A DNA stretch of 64,000 nt, from contig CM054059.1 of NCBI GenBank assembly GCA_028641055.1, forward strand, positions 112,418,263 to 112,482,262. Direction: 5' to 3'. Below, in pieces: positions 47,111 through 56,755 of this stretch. The stretch comes from Alopecurus myosuroides (Eukaryota > Streptophyta > Magnoliopsida > Poales > Poaceae). The notes below the pieces were generated by a model. That model was not told where the DNA came from, did no database searches, and was given only the letters and a program-made list of their open reading frames with translations. Numbering within the stretch: position 1 is the first letter of the stretch; each line of letters starts with the position of its first letter. A program made the position numbers and the translations under genes.

Positions 47111-47464
47111 TGCGTTTGCTTGATGGTATAGGGTGCGGGTGTGGTTTTGAGCCTTGCAAACTGCCTGTTAACTGCAACCTGCAGGCGCACGTACAGCAGC
47201 TCGGTTACTGTCACGAATATAGAGCAATATGGCGATCTTCCAAGGAAGAAATCGGTGACCAATCCGCAGGGAAAAGAGAGGGGATGAGTGGGAATGGAGA
47301 GGTGGCATCACCCTCTTCGCAGGGGCGTCCTCGGCGCGGCCGGAGGGTGGCGGAGGCGGCGGCGCCGTGCTCCGGCGGCCGGTGGCCGTGGCACAGCAGC
47401 AGAGGAAGACCTCCTCGATGGTGGCGGCGGAGGTGGGAGACAGGAGGGTAGGAGGCGCCTAGGG

Positions 47465-47501
47465 TTAGGGTTTGCCACGGGAGGGGAGAGGAGGATAAAT
47501 A
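47465..47501 (-). promoter_or_regulatory. LTR core promoter: TATA box and telo-box
   Basis: On the minus strand TATTTAT (47501-47495) is followed 22 bases later by AAACCCTAA (47473-47465), the telo-box found near transcription starts of many plant genes. Downstream sequence is GC-rich. The identical pair in the 3' LTR is 37449-37413. Confidence 0.65.
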
Positions 47502-48261
47502 GGAGGGGGGAGGACCATCGGATGGTTCAGGAGGAAGCGCAGGTCGCTGTCCTCCATGGGTGCGTCAGCACCTGTACGGAGGTAGGGGGAGACCGAGCGG
47601 GCTGCCCCTGGTGGGCTGGGCTTTCTCCCCCTCCTGAAACGTTTTTCTTTTTTATTATTTCGTTTTGTTTTTTTTTGTAGCTTTAGCTTTTGGATAAAAA
47701 AGATAGGTTTTTGTTGAGATAAAATTTGGGAAAAATTTGGATAAGATCCTTAGTTGAAATACAACCACTTGGTAGTTTTGGTTTTCAAAAATTTGAAAGT
47801 TTGCTTGCTGTTTTAAAATGGAACCAATTTAATTGAATTTTGCAATAATCATTAATATTAGAAAATAAGCCATTTTAAATAGGGTTTCCCCTAGGGTTTA
47901 GAAGTGAATTAATGAATACCATTTAGTGATAAACTTCATGGATTCAAGAATGTGAAGATTTTGAAAATTGGTTTGAGTTTGGAAATGATTTGGAAATAAT
48001 TGTTTAATTTGGTTCATTTAATTAAGCAACAAATTAATAGATGAGTTATAATGGATTGTTTGGAAGCATTTGATGTTTTGATTTGTAAATCTTTATTTGA
48101 AAGAAAGTAACGGACAAGTGTGAAAACAGAAGTTGATTGAGTTGGCCTTTTATTATGAAAACAATGCAAACAGAAATAAATATGGGGATGATGACATGAT
48201 GCATTGCTTTAAATAAAACAAGAAGTAAAACAACTAGGGGTTTTCATACTTGGATGTTACA

Positions 48262-49170
48262 TTACACCAGAGGAATACATGTTTGATAGTCTCCTCATGA
48301 TGATAAAATACACATTTTTTTTACTTTCGTGCCAATTTCTCTTATCAAAGTTGTCTTTTGTAAGAATTGCCCCCTAACAAAGATACCACACATAAATCTT
48401 AATTTTTAGCGGTATCTTCATCTTCCAAAACTTTTTATTATTATCAACTGGCAAATCCGGCTGAGATAGTGCTTTGTACATGGAATCAACAGAGAATTTT
48501 CCATTCTTGCTAAGATTCCAATGAAATTTATTTGGACCCTGTGTCAACTGGACTGAATCTAGTCGCAATAGTAGAGGATTCCAAGATGTTTTCCTAGGTC
48601 CAAATAAGCTTCTCCTGAATGAAACAGATGGTGGGGAGGTTCCCATCACCTTGGCGATCGTATCACCCTTATAACGTGCAATATTATAGAAAGACGGATA
48701 ACTTTTCTTGGAGTGTGGGCTGACCTAGCCATTTATCCTCCCAAAACCAAATTTATGACCCAGCCTTAATAGAAAAAGAACCATGTGGGAAGAAAAATTT
48801 CTCCGTAGCCATAAGACTAGCCCAGAAGTGAGAATCTCTTGATTTCCATAGAACATGAGATATCTCTTGCGAACCCACATACTTTCCCTTAAGGAGGGTT
48901 TGCCACACCCCATATTCAGTAAAGACTTTGAAGATCCATTTGCTAAGAAGGGCCCAATTCTTGATCTCAAGGTCATGAATATCGACTCCTCCTTGGTTTT
49001 GGGGCGACAAACCACACTCCATCTAGCCAGCCTATATTTTCTTTTCTCACTATCACCTTGCAAAAAGAATCTTGATCGGAAGTGATCCAATTGTTTCAAG
49101 ACTCCTTTTTGTAGTTGTAAGAATGATATCATATAAAGTACCATGTTGGTTAGTACTGATTGGGGCATAG
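48262..49170 (-). mobile_element. LINE reverse-transcriptase C-terminal part (part 1 of the split LINE)
   Basis: On the minus strand, from about 49170, the sequence encodes the region after the LINE reverse-transcriptase core (MVLYMISFLQLQKGVLKQLD, EIKNWALLSKWIFKV). It then enters the zf-RVT region (GKFSVDSMYKAL, FWKMKIPLKIKIYVWYLC) up to the chromovirus insertion. At least one frameshift (about 48985) and several stops make it dead. The first two thirds of ORF2 and all of ORF1 are missing, the usual 5' truncation of LINEs. The right boundary, where Athila-like sequence begins, is uncertain by about 30 bases. Confidence 0.85.
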
Positions 49171-49289
49171 ATAAATATGATGCTTCATGTCCTTATTTTA
49201 TTTATCGACTCCTCACTCCATAAAATTGTGGTCATGTTTACTAAGCTCAGTTTCGCTTGGGGACAACGAGGTCAAAACTTGGGGGGAGT

Positions 49290-50791
49290 TGATACGTCCA
49301 TTTTCCATCACTATTTTATATCATAATTTTCTGTTATTCATCGATATATTTCATATTATGATGCATCCCTTATGTTATTTTATCTTATTTTGAATGTTTC
49401 ATAATTTTTGGAGAATAAACACCGGAACAAGAAATCTGATGGAAAAAGCACCGCCGAGATACCATATTTCAGAAGATCAGAAGTGGGACACCGAGGGTGT
49501 CTTAGAAGTTCAGAAGAGGAGTCCAGCCAGAAGAAGAGCCAGAGGGGGCCACCAGGGGCCCACACCATGAGGTGACGCGCCCCCTGGCCGCGCCACTAGG
49601 TTGTGTGGCCACCCTGGCCCACCTCTGGGGATATCTTTCGTGTACTTGCCCCCCAGGAAACCCTAAGCCTCATACCATCATCAAAGAATTATTATGCCGC
49701 CGCCTCGGGGCAGAAAACACGTGAGAGAGAAAAGCTCTCTGGCAGGGAGAAATCTGTCGGGGAAATTCCTCTGCAGAGAGGGGAAAACACCGCCATCATC
49801 ACCGTCATCACTCCGGGCATCATAAAGATCGTCGTCATCATCATCATCACCACCCGCACCATCACCCTCATCATCCACCATCATCCCGCTGTAACAATTA
49901 GGGCCCATTGTAGTTGTTTTACATTAGATCTCTCTCCCGGTGTGGATTACTTGTTAGTAGTTGATGCTTGTGATATTTATCGGTGTTTGCATTCATGACC
50001 AGATAGTTATGATCCATTATATCACCTCTAATTATGATCCATATGATGTCTTGTAAGTAGTTCGTGTTGTTCTTGAGGACATGGGAGAAGTCAAGTTGTT
50101 AGTAGTGAAGTAATGTTGAGTAATATTTAATGTTTGATATTTAAGTTGTGGTGTTATTCTTCTAGTGGTGTCATGTGAACGTTGACTACATGATACTTCA
50201 CCATTTGTAGGCCTAGGGGAATGTATCATGTATTTGGCTACTAATTGTGGGGTTGTCGGAGTGACAAAAACCCAAACCCCCTTTAGGAAACCATTACACG
50301 AGGGAGCGTAGGATCCCGGAGTTTAAAGTTGTGGTTAGATTTATTTATTATATACTTTCTTTAAGTTGCGGATGCTTGCAAGGGTTATAATCACAAGTAT
50401 GTATTACTCTTGGATGGGACGGTACATTAGCATAGGTTCACCCACAGAACACTTACCAAAAGACCTAAGATTATTCAGCGCCATGGAATAAAAGCACTTG
50501 ACAGAAACCTCCCGTGTCTCCTCGAGAACGTTTGTTAATCATAAGTAAACCCACTGGATTGACCTTTGCTGAAGAAAGGATTGGGCCACTTGCTGCAATT
50601 ATTACTACTGCATTTTATTTACTCGCACTTTATTTATCTGCAATATCAAAAACCCCTACAAATTTATCTTTCAGTATTTACAGTTATTCCTTCATCGAAA
50701 CTGCTCTTCAACACCTTCTGCTCCTCGTTGGGTTTGACACTCTTATTTATCAAAAGTACTACGATACATCCCCTATACTTGTGGGTCATCA
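49290..50791 (+). repeat. LTR of the Athila-like element
   Basis: It starts TGATACGTCC and ends GGGTCATCA. It is bounded on the left by CTTGGGGGGAGT and on the right, after 11 bases, by the primer binding site. It contains a CAT/CAC trinucleotide-rich stretch near 49790-49885. Confidence 0.9.
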
Positions 50792-50802
50792 AGACTATTT
50801 TC

Positions 50803-50820
50803 TGGCGCCGTTGCCGGGGA
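50803..50820 (+). other. Primer binding site, tRNA-Asp type
   Basis: TGGCGCCGTTGCCGGGGA complements the 3' end of plant tRNA-Asp over 18 bases. Confidence 0.9.
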
Positions 50821-50906
50821 GTGAAGCGATATTGGGAAGTGGAATTGATAAAGGAAGCTTCTGTTGTAAGTGATGTATTTATTACTGTGTAGTGCTTTAT
50901 TATACT

Positions 50907-51762
50907 ATGTTTGGATCTCCTTTTGAATCCTTATTTGTGGGCACTAATTCCACTGCTAGGGTAGTAAGTGACCCATCGCCTGATGATTTGGATCCTTATA
51001 AAATACCTATAAAGATTGTTAAACATGTTAGGAATAACTGCTATTCAGGTGATGGAACTGTCCATCCTGGTGGTCATTTGCTCTTTTTACATGAATTATG
51101 CGAGTTGTTCAAGTGTGCGGGTATTAAAATGGACCAAGTGAAGAGGAAATTATTCTCTATATCATTGACAGGCCGAGCCGCTGAATGGTTCAAACTGCTG
51201 AAAAATAGCCAGACTATTGGATGGGAGGAAATTGTACCTCTCTTTTATTCTAAATTCTATCCTCCCAGTGAGATTCATAGAGATCTGAATTATATATATA
51301 TATATATATAATTTTTGGCCTCATGATGGAGAGAGTATTTCCCAAGCATGGGGGAGATTGAAGTTACTAATGCTCAAATGCCCCATTCATGAGCTCCCTA
51401 GTAATATTGTTATTAATAATTTCTATGCAAGGCTTGCTCTTCGTGATAAGGATTTATTGGATACTTCTTGTTCTGGATCGTTTACACGTATGAAGGATGA
51501 AGCTAAATGGGATCTTCTTTACCGTATTCAAGAAAACACTAAAGGATAGGAGAATGACAAAGGTAGAAAGGCAGGTATAAATTATGATTATGAATGCATT
51601 AAAACTTTTATGTCATCCGATGATTTTCATAATGTTAGTATTGTTTATGGTCTTGATTCTCAAGTTGTTGCAAACTTATATAAGGCTTTTTCTTCTTATA
51701 TTGATATTCCTAAAAAGGAACGGGACAAGTACCATGCACCTTATAAAAATATTGTTACTTGT
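50907..51762 (+). pseudogene. gag: gag of the Athila-like element, broken
   Basis: Gag starts at the ATG at 50907 (MFGSPFESLFVG). Its core is recognisable (LHELCELFKCAGIKMDQVK, LTGRAAEWFKLLKN). At 51291-51310 a (TA)10 tract replaces coding sequence and shifts the frame to a stop. Homology resumes (FWPHDGESISQAWGRL, FYARLALRDKDLLDTSCSG) with a stop at 51547-51549 and further readable sequence to about 51760, where the Tat element begins. Confidence 0.85.
51291..51310. repeat. (TA)10 microsatellite inside gag
   Basis: Ten TA units lie at a place where homologous gag sequence is Tyr/Ile-coding and AT-rich. Expansion of this tract broke the frame. Confidence 0.9.
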
Positions 51763-52305
51763 TGTCGGATATATACCGATTAGGGGTGTATCAGATAGCA
51801 GTCTAAAGTGCCGGATTACCCGGGTGGCCCAAGTGGTAGTGGATTACGGTCCATTGGGCGGCCCAGTGAGCTGACGCACAGAAGCCGGGTTCTAGAAGAA
51901 CCCGGATCGCGGCCCACGTGATCTGGCTTGGAGTAGAAGGCAGATTCCTTACTTTCCAAGTTAGTAGTTACCGTAGTCTTCTAGGTTTCCTACTCTGTAT
52001 GCGCTAATCCGGCTATTATATAAAGCCGGACGGGAGATATGATAGATAGACAAGAAGCTACAGGCTAACTCGCCAAGAGGTTGATCCTTGACGAGCAGCT
52101 AATAGAACCTCACATTGTACTCTGTATTCCCAGGCTTTAGTCCTGAATAGTGAGATTGCAGGAGTAGCAACGCCGCATTACTGCGTCGTACCGAACCTGG
52201 GTAAAAACCCTGTGTCATTGTCCTTCGCACAATCACGTCCCCCCACATCTCTATCAGTAGTCTCATGGCACCCCCGTCTATGAACTCTACTACGATGTCT
52301 CGACA
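51763..52305 (+). repeat. 5' LTR of the Tat element
   Basis: It starts TGTCGG and ends CGACA. A TATA box (TATATAAA) is at 52017-52024. Confidence 0.95.
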
Positions 52306-52307
52306 GT

Positions 52308-52324
52308 TGGCGCCCACCATGGGG
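52308..52324 (+). other. Primer binding site of the Tat element, containing a possible gag start
   Basis: TGGCGCCCACCATGGGG begins two bases after the LTR, the pattern seen in Tat elements. The ATG at 52319 inside it has a strong context (CCACCATGG) and is in frame with gag. I am not sure which tRNA it matches. Confidence 0.75.
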
Positions 52325-54730
52325 CCAGCGACGTCAGGCATTAAGTTTCGATCTGGGATAATCGGCGGAATCGGCAGTTCCATAACTGTCGGAAGCTTGG
52401 AATTCGACAACGACGTTGGACGCTTCCTCGACAATGGATCTTACATACCGGCGCAAAATCATCTGGTAAGTGCCTGCGTGTTACCGATTGGATCTGCAAA
52501 CATATTTATCGGATTAACTGCAGAGGCCATGGGGTTTTGCGGTGGAAATAAATTTATCCCACCCGCCCTATACCTAGTCGAAGATGACTATGATACCGGG
52601 TTTTGCGCAGATCGCCGACATAAGAGTGAATCACACTTTGTCGGTATGGTGCAATCCGAGGTCGCCGAAAACACGGATGAAGGCAATCCCGTGCAGGAGG
52701 CAGAAAACAGCAAACCCACAACAGATGTGGAAGATCCGACATCCGTCAACATATCGACGAACTCGGAAGCTGACTCCGTGTTAGCCGCCATTGGGGCAAG
52801 ATTAGAGTCAGAAACCGGATCAGACAACTTTGATTCCGAAGACGAAGACGAGGACGCCTTCGAAAGAAAGGTTAAATCTCTTCAAGAGGGATTCCATGAA
52901 GTACTGATGGCAAAACCGGCTGAAAACACGGATGCCGACAGCCAGGAAAGCCCTAGAACTCCTCCGCCAGAGGAAGAGAGAGAAGACGGAGAAACTTCTC
53001 CGAGATACCCCGATGTCAAAGAATTGACAGAGGATGAACCAAACAAAAAACCTCCCTCTTCCAAGAAAAAGCACAAGGCCGCTAAAAAGCTCCAGTACAA
53101 AATCCGGAAGAAGAAATCGGCTGATCCAGCCAATGAAAGCCCGGAAGTAGGGGATTCAAGCGGAATAAAACCCGCGGAGAAGAAAACAAAAGAAATCCTT
53201 GTTCCGCCAATGAAAGAACAAGAAGAACAGGAGTTACTGCAAACACCAGTGGGATTGCACGAACCCCCTGAAGTGCTAGAAGCCAGGAGTCAAGCTCTCC
53301 AGAGGCAGCAGCAACATCTATTCAGAACTCGTGAACACCTCCAAAAAACCCAGCATGACATCAAGCTCATGAAGGAAGAAATCGAGGAATACGAGAAAAA
53401 GAATAGATCTGGCATTAAACCTACAAGGTTACCCGGAATCGTAAGACCGGAAGTACTGCCACCAAAAGAAAGGTTTCACAACCCATCTTGGCAACAGCAA
53501 GTAAACGGCAAAGATGCCAGAGGCGAACCAATCTACAAAACCGCAGCAGAAAATGCGGAAGCAGCGTTCGCCATCCTCAACAATGATATGTACTCCAATA
53601 GTGAAAAACTTCAAGGGGTATATGCTTTCTTAGGAAAAGCATTGCAACAACAACAGCGGGGGCAGCAGCGATCAGGGAAGTTGCACGACGACTCAACCCT
53701 ATGCAAAACAGCTACATGCGCCGCTGGAGCACCTGGACCGGAAGAACCTGGAGATTCAAGCAATTCAAAAGAGAAGAAAGTGGATCCGAGGAAAGATAAG
53801 AAAAATCCCGACAACAAGGATGAAGCGTCTAGAACCGGATCCCATCTCCCGAAAGACGGACCTAATCCTCGTGATCGGGAAGAAAAGCACCGGAATGACG
53901 GCAAAGCAATGCCGCCTCCGAGACGTCCAGCTGAAAAAGCTGGAAGACGGGATATACCTCACAGGCGTGAGAGATCCCGGACACCTCCCAGGAATAAGGA
54001 AAGACACAGGAGTAGAACTCCACCTCATCCAAAGGGGCATGATCTTGGAAGAAATAGAGAGGATCCCGGAAAAGAAAGGAGCAGATCCCCTTCTGTCCAT
54101 TCAACCGGCAGGTACTCCGCACACATGGATAGAGAGGAAAGAGATGATCTATACTTTGGACCTAAGTGCTTCACAGATAGGATCCGAAGGATAACCCTAT
54201 ACTCTGGCTTTGCCAAAGTTGGTCCAACGTACCAAAAATATACCGGTAGTACAAACCCGGATACCTGGCTCTCAGACTACTATACAGCCGTCCAGATCAA
54301 CAACGAGACAGACTTGGAAGCTGTAAAGTTTCTTCCCCTAATGTTACTGGATGGAGCCAGAGATTGTATCAATGGATTACCTTCTAGAACTGTCGACAGC
54401 TGGAATGATATGGCTCGAGTATTTACTCAGCATTTCCGGGGAACCTACAAACGCCCGAATAGCATCAACCAGCTAAACCGTTGCACCCAATTTGAGGACG
54501 AACCATACGTGGATTTCATCTCAAGATGGAAGGCAATGAAGAATAGTTGCTCTGGGGTAACTGACGTCCAAGCAATGCACGCTTTCGTCAATGGCCTAAA
54601 ACCCGGACTTGTACCGTTCATGATTGGTTCCAAAAAGCACAAAGATCTCGGATCCATGCTTACTACCGCAATGAACATGCTGCAGCCGAGGACGACATCA
54701 GGGCAAGAGGAGGCAATATCGATACACTGA
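52319..54730 (+). CDS. gag: Gag of the Tat element, about 803 aa, truncated by frameshift
   Basis: The frame is open from 52265 in the LTR; I prefer the ATG at 52319. The N-terminal 140 residues are hydrophobic and mixed. A long acidic, Pro-rich disordered region follows (SEDEDEDAFERKVKSLQEG), with basic clusters (KKKHKAAKKLQYKIRKKK) and a coiled-coil stretch near 53280-53410. An Arg/Ser repeat (RRERSRTPPRNKERHRSR, KERSRSPS) lies at 53960-54100. The conserved gag core is at 54200-54600 (GSTNPDTWLSDYY, RVFTQHFRGTYKRP, MKNSCSGVTDVQA). The frame is lost near 54680, so the stop at 54728 is premature and the C-terminal part lies in the next frame. Confidence 0.85.
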   Translation: MGPATSGIKFRSGIIGGIGSSITVGSLEFDNDVGRFLDNGSYIPAQNHLVSACVLPIGSANIFIGLTAEAMGFCGGNKFIPPALYLVEDDYDTGFCADRRHKSESHFVGMVQSEVAENTDEGNPVQEAENSKPTTDVEDPTSVNISTNSEADSVLAAIGARLESETGSDNFDSEDEDEDAFERKVKSLQEGFHEVLMAKPAENTDADSQESPRTPPPEEEREDGETSPRYPDVKELTEDEPNKKPPSSKKKHKAAKKLQYKIRKKKSADPANESPEVGDSSGIKPAEKKTKEILVPPMKEQEEQELLQTPVGLHEPPEVLEARSQALQRQQQHLFRTREHLQKTQHDIKLMKEEIEEYEKKNRSGIKPTRLPGIVRPEVLPPKERFHNPSWQQQVNGKDARGEPIYKTAAENAEAAFAILNNDMYSNSEKLQGVYAFLGKALQQQQRGQQRSGKLHDDSTLCKTATCAAGAPGPEEPGDSSNSKEKKVDPRKDKKNPDNKDEASRTGSHLPKDGPNPRDREEKHRNDGKAMPPPRRPAEKAGRRDIPHRRERSRTPPRNKERHRSRTPPHPKGHDLGRNREDPGKERSRSPSVHSTGRYSAHMDREERDDLYFGPKCFTDRIRRITLYSGFAKVGPTYQKYTGSTNPDTWLSDYYTAVQINNETDLEAVKFLPLMLLDGARDCINGLPSRTVDSWNDMARVFTQHFRGTYKRPNSINQLNRCTQFEDEPYVDFISRWKAMKNSCSGVTDVQAMHAFVNGLKPGLVPFMIGSKKHKDLGSMLTTAMNMLQPRTTSGQEEAISIH

Positions 54731-55929
54731 TACAGGCCAAAAAGAACCCTCGCCCTGAGAAGAAAGGAACTCCAGATGCAACACAAAAGCCCAAAGAGGT
54801 TAACATAGCCTTTGGAAGTGAAAAGGGAAACATGTGGAAAGGACGCAGTACAGAACCAATCAATTATACCATGGAAGAGTGGGAAAAGATTAAGTCAGAA
54901 AATTGCGTCCACCACTCGCAATTCGGGAAACCTACCCACACTAACGCACAATGCCGGCTGAACAAGCATATGAAAGGCAGTGCAGGATCCGGAAACAAGG
55001 GGAAAATCCCAAGAGGTAATTTTCCAAGCAAAAGCCAGAAGCTGAGAAAGAAGACAGTGAATCGGACACTGACGAAAAAAATCCAGGTACAGCAGCGAAA
55101 AGGCGAGCTCAAGTTTCCGAGAGTTGATGGAGAATGTAACCTAAATTTCCTGGCAACTCCCTCAGCAAAGGTGGCAAAGAGAACGCTTCGAGAAATAAAC
55201 GTGGTTGTTCCGGCAACCCCGAAATTCTTGAAGTATTCAAACACACCAATCACCTGGGATCAGTCTGATCATCCCGGAAACATCTCTGAACCCGGCATGC
55301 AAGCTCTTGTTGTAAGCCCTATTGTCCAAAACACTAGGCTAAAAAGAGTGCTGATGGATGGAGGATCCAGTATCAACATAATGTACCTGGATACACTGAA
55401 GCATACAAAAATTTTCGAGACCCAGCTCAACCACAGCAACATACGTTTTCTTGGCATCCTTCCTGGCAGACAAGCACGTTCCCTAGGAGAAATTTCCCTA
55501 GATGTCACTTTCGGAGAAAAGGATCACTTCCGTCAGGAAAAAGTATCCTTCGAAGTGGTGCCGTTCGAAAGCGTGTATCACGCGATACTCGGACGTCCAG
55601 CTTTCGCCAAATTCATGGCAAGATCATGTTATATCTATAACAAGCTGAACATGTCGGGGCCAAAAGAAGGAGTAATCACCATATCTGGAGACTTCAAGTT
55701 GGCAAACAAGCTGGAAAAAGAAAACACCCATTGCGCTGAGAAAATCATAGCAAAGGAAGAGTTGAAAGAGCTGGCCAGAGAGGTATCACCGATAGAAATG
55801 CCGGCAGACAAAGAAAGCCGGAAGCCAGCAGATAGCTTCAAGGCTTCCGAGAACACAAGACAGGTAATCCTAGATCCCAAAGATCCAAAAAAAATTGTCG
55901 TAGTGGGAACTGGGATGACCGACAAATAG
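54685..55929 (+). pseudogene. gag-pro: Gag C-terminus and aspartic protease of the Tat element
   Basis: Read in the frame of 54832-55929, the gag C-terminus is Lys-rich and contains a degenerate zinc-binding motif (CVHHSQFGKPTHTNAQC). The protease active site is VLMDGGSSINIMYLDTLK, with Asp-Gly-Gly instead of the usual Asp-Ser/Thr-Gly, and the flap-side motif AILGRPAFAKF follows. The frame ends in TAG at 55927-55929, at a position where relatives keep a sense codon, because clear pol sequence continues immediately. Confidence 0.88.
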
Positions 55930-56755
55930 GAAAGCGAGCTCATCAAGTTCCTCCGTGAGAACTGGGATATTTTTGCTTGGTGTCCAGCGGACATGCCAGG
56001 CGTACCCAGGAAACTTGCTGAGCACCAACTCAAGGTGATCCCAGGATCCAAACCCGTCAAGCAAGGTCTCCGTCGATTTGACGGAAGAAGACGGAAGGCT
56101 ATTGGCAAGGAGATTATCCGGCTTTTGGCGGCAGATTTTATCCGGGAAGTTATACATACTGAATGGTCAGCAAATCCAGTATTAGTCCCGAAGAAAGATA
56201 CTACTGCCCTTAGGATGTGTATAGATTACACCGGATTGAACAAACTGTGTCCAAAAGATAGGTTCGCGTTACCGCGAATCGATCAAATAATAGACGCCAC
56301 TGCAGGCTCTGAGCTTTTATGCTTTCTGGATGCATATTCCGGGTATCATCAAATACGCATGAACAAGGAAGATCAAATCAAAACTTCATTCATAGCCCCA
56401 TATGGGACGTACTATTACATAACCATGCCATTTGGCCTGAAGAACGCAGGTGCAACCTACCAGCGTTGCATGCAACGATGTTTGCATAGTCAGATTGGAA
56501 AAAATGTCCATGTTTATGTGGACGACATTGCTGTCGTTACCAAGGAAAAAGAAACACTCCTTGAGGATCTACGAGAAACCTTCGAAAATCTGCGCACTTA
56601 TAAAATGAAGTTAAATCCATTAAAGTGCGTATTCGGGGTTCCCTCAAGAAAGCTTCTGGGTTTCATCGTTTCTCACAGAGGAATAGAAGTAAACCCAGAA
56701 AAGATCAAAGCAATCTTAAACCTCTCCAAGCCTACGTGTGTAAGATGTACAAATA
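55930..56755 (+). pseudogene. pol: Reverse transcriptase of the Tat element
   Basis: After the TAG the same frame continues through the linker (WDIFAWCPADMPGVPR) into reverse transcriptase: [46 protein letters not shown] and FGLKNAGATYQR. The catalytic motif is YVDD at about 56515-56526, followed by IAVVTK. The frame is lost near 56735, beyond the RT core. Confidence 0.93.

Larger units (their letters stand above)
33994..48261 (-). mobile_element. Apparently intact Tekay/Del-type chromovirus (Ty3/gypsy), 14.3 kb
   Basis: On the minus strand the order is 5' LTR (48261-44046), primer binding site, extra ORF, gag-pol, polypurine tract and 3' LTR (38207-33994). The 5-bp repeat TTACA at 33989-33993 and 48262-48266 is the target duplication. 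The LTRs are 4.2 kb and differ at only about 17 positions that I could see, roughly 0.4%, which implies a very recent insertion. The gag-pol frame is uninterrupted and ends in a chromodomain. Long LTRs plus a chromodomain fit the Tekay/Del clade. It may still be able to transpose. Confidence 0.97.
44046..48261 (-). repeat. 5' LTR of the chromovirus
   Basis: It is nearly identical to 33994-38207. From the TATA box, U3 would be about 0.77 kb and R plus U5 about 3.4 kb, so the transcript begins with an unusually long leader. The 35000-36780 equivalent is AT-rich near its middle with no coding evidence; ORFs inside the LTR occur in both copies but have no recognisable domain. Confidence 0.97.
49171..51762 (+). 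mobile_element. Athila-like Ty3/gypsy element, left part: internal end, LTR, internal start
   Basis: A fragment of internal 3' sequence ending in a polypurine tract (49278-49289) is followed by a 1502-bp LTR. A primer binding site and gag come next. An element normally has the polypurine tract only before its 3' LTR and the primer site only after its 5' LTR, so this single LTR plays both roles. The element resumes at 63662 beyond the Tat insertion and runs off the window. Athila-like is inferred from the tRNA-Asp primer site and gag sequence. Confidence 0.85.

Noticed and set aside
49681..49998. Ile/Thr/His-rich ORFs in the Athila-like LTR.
   Set aside because: They come from a CAT/CAC trinucleotide repeat, not from a gene.
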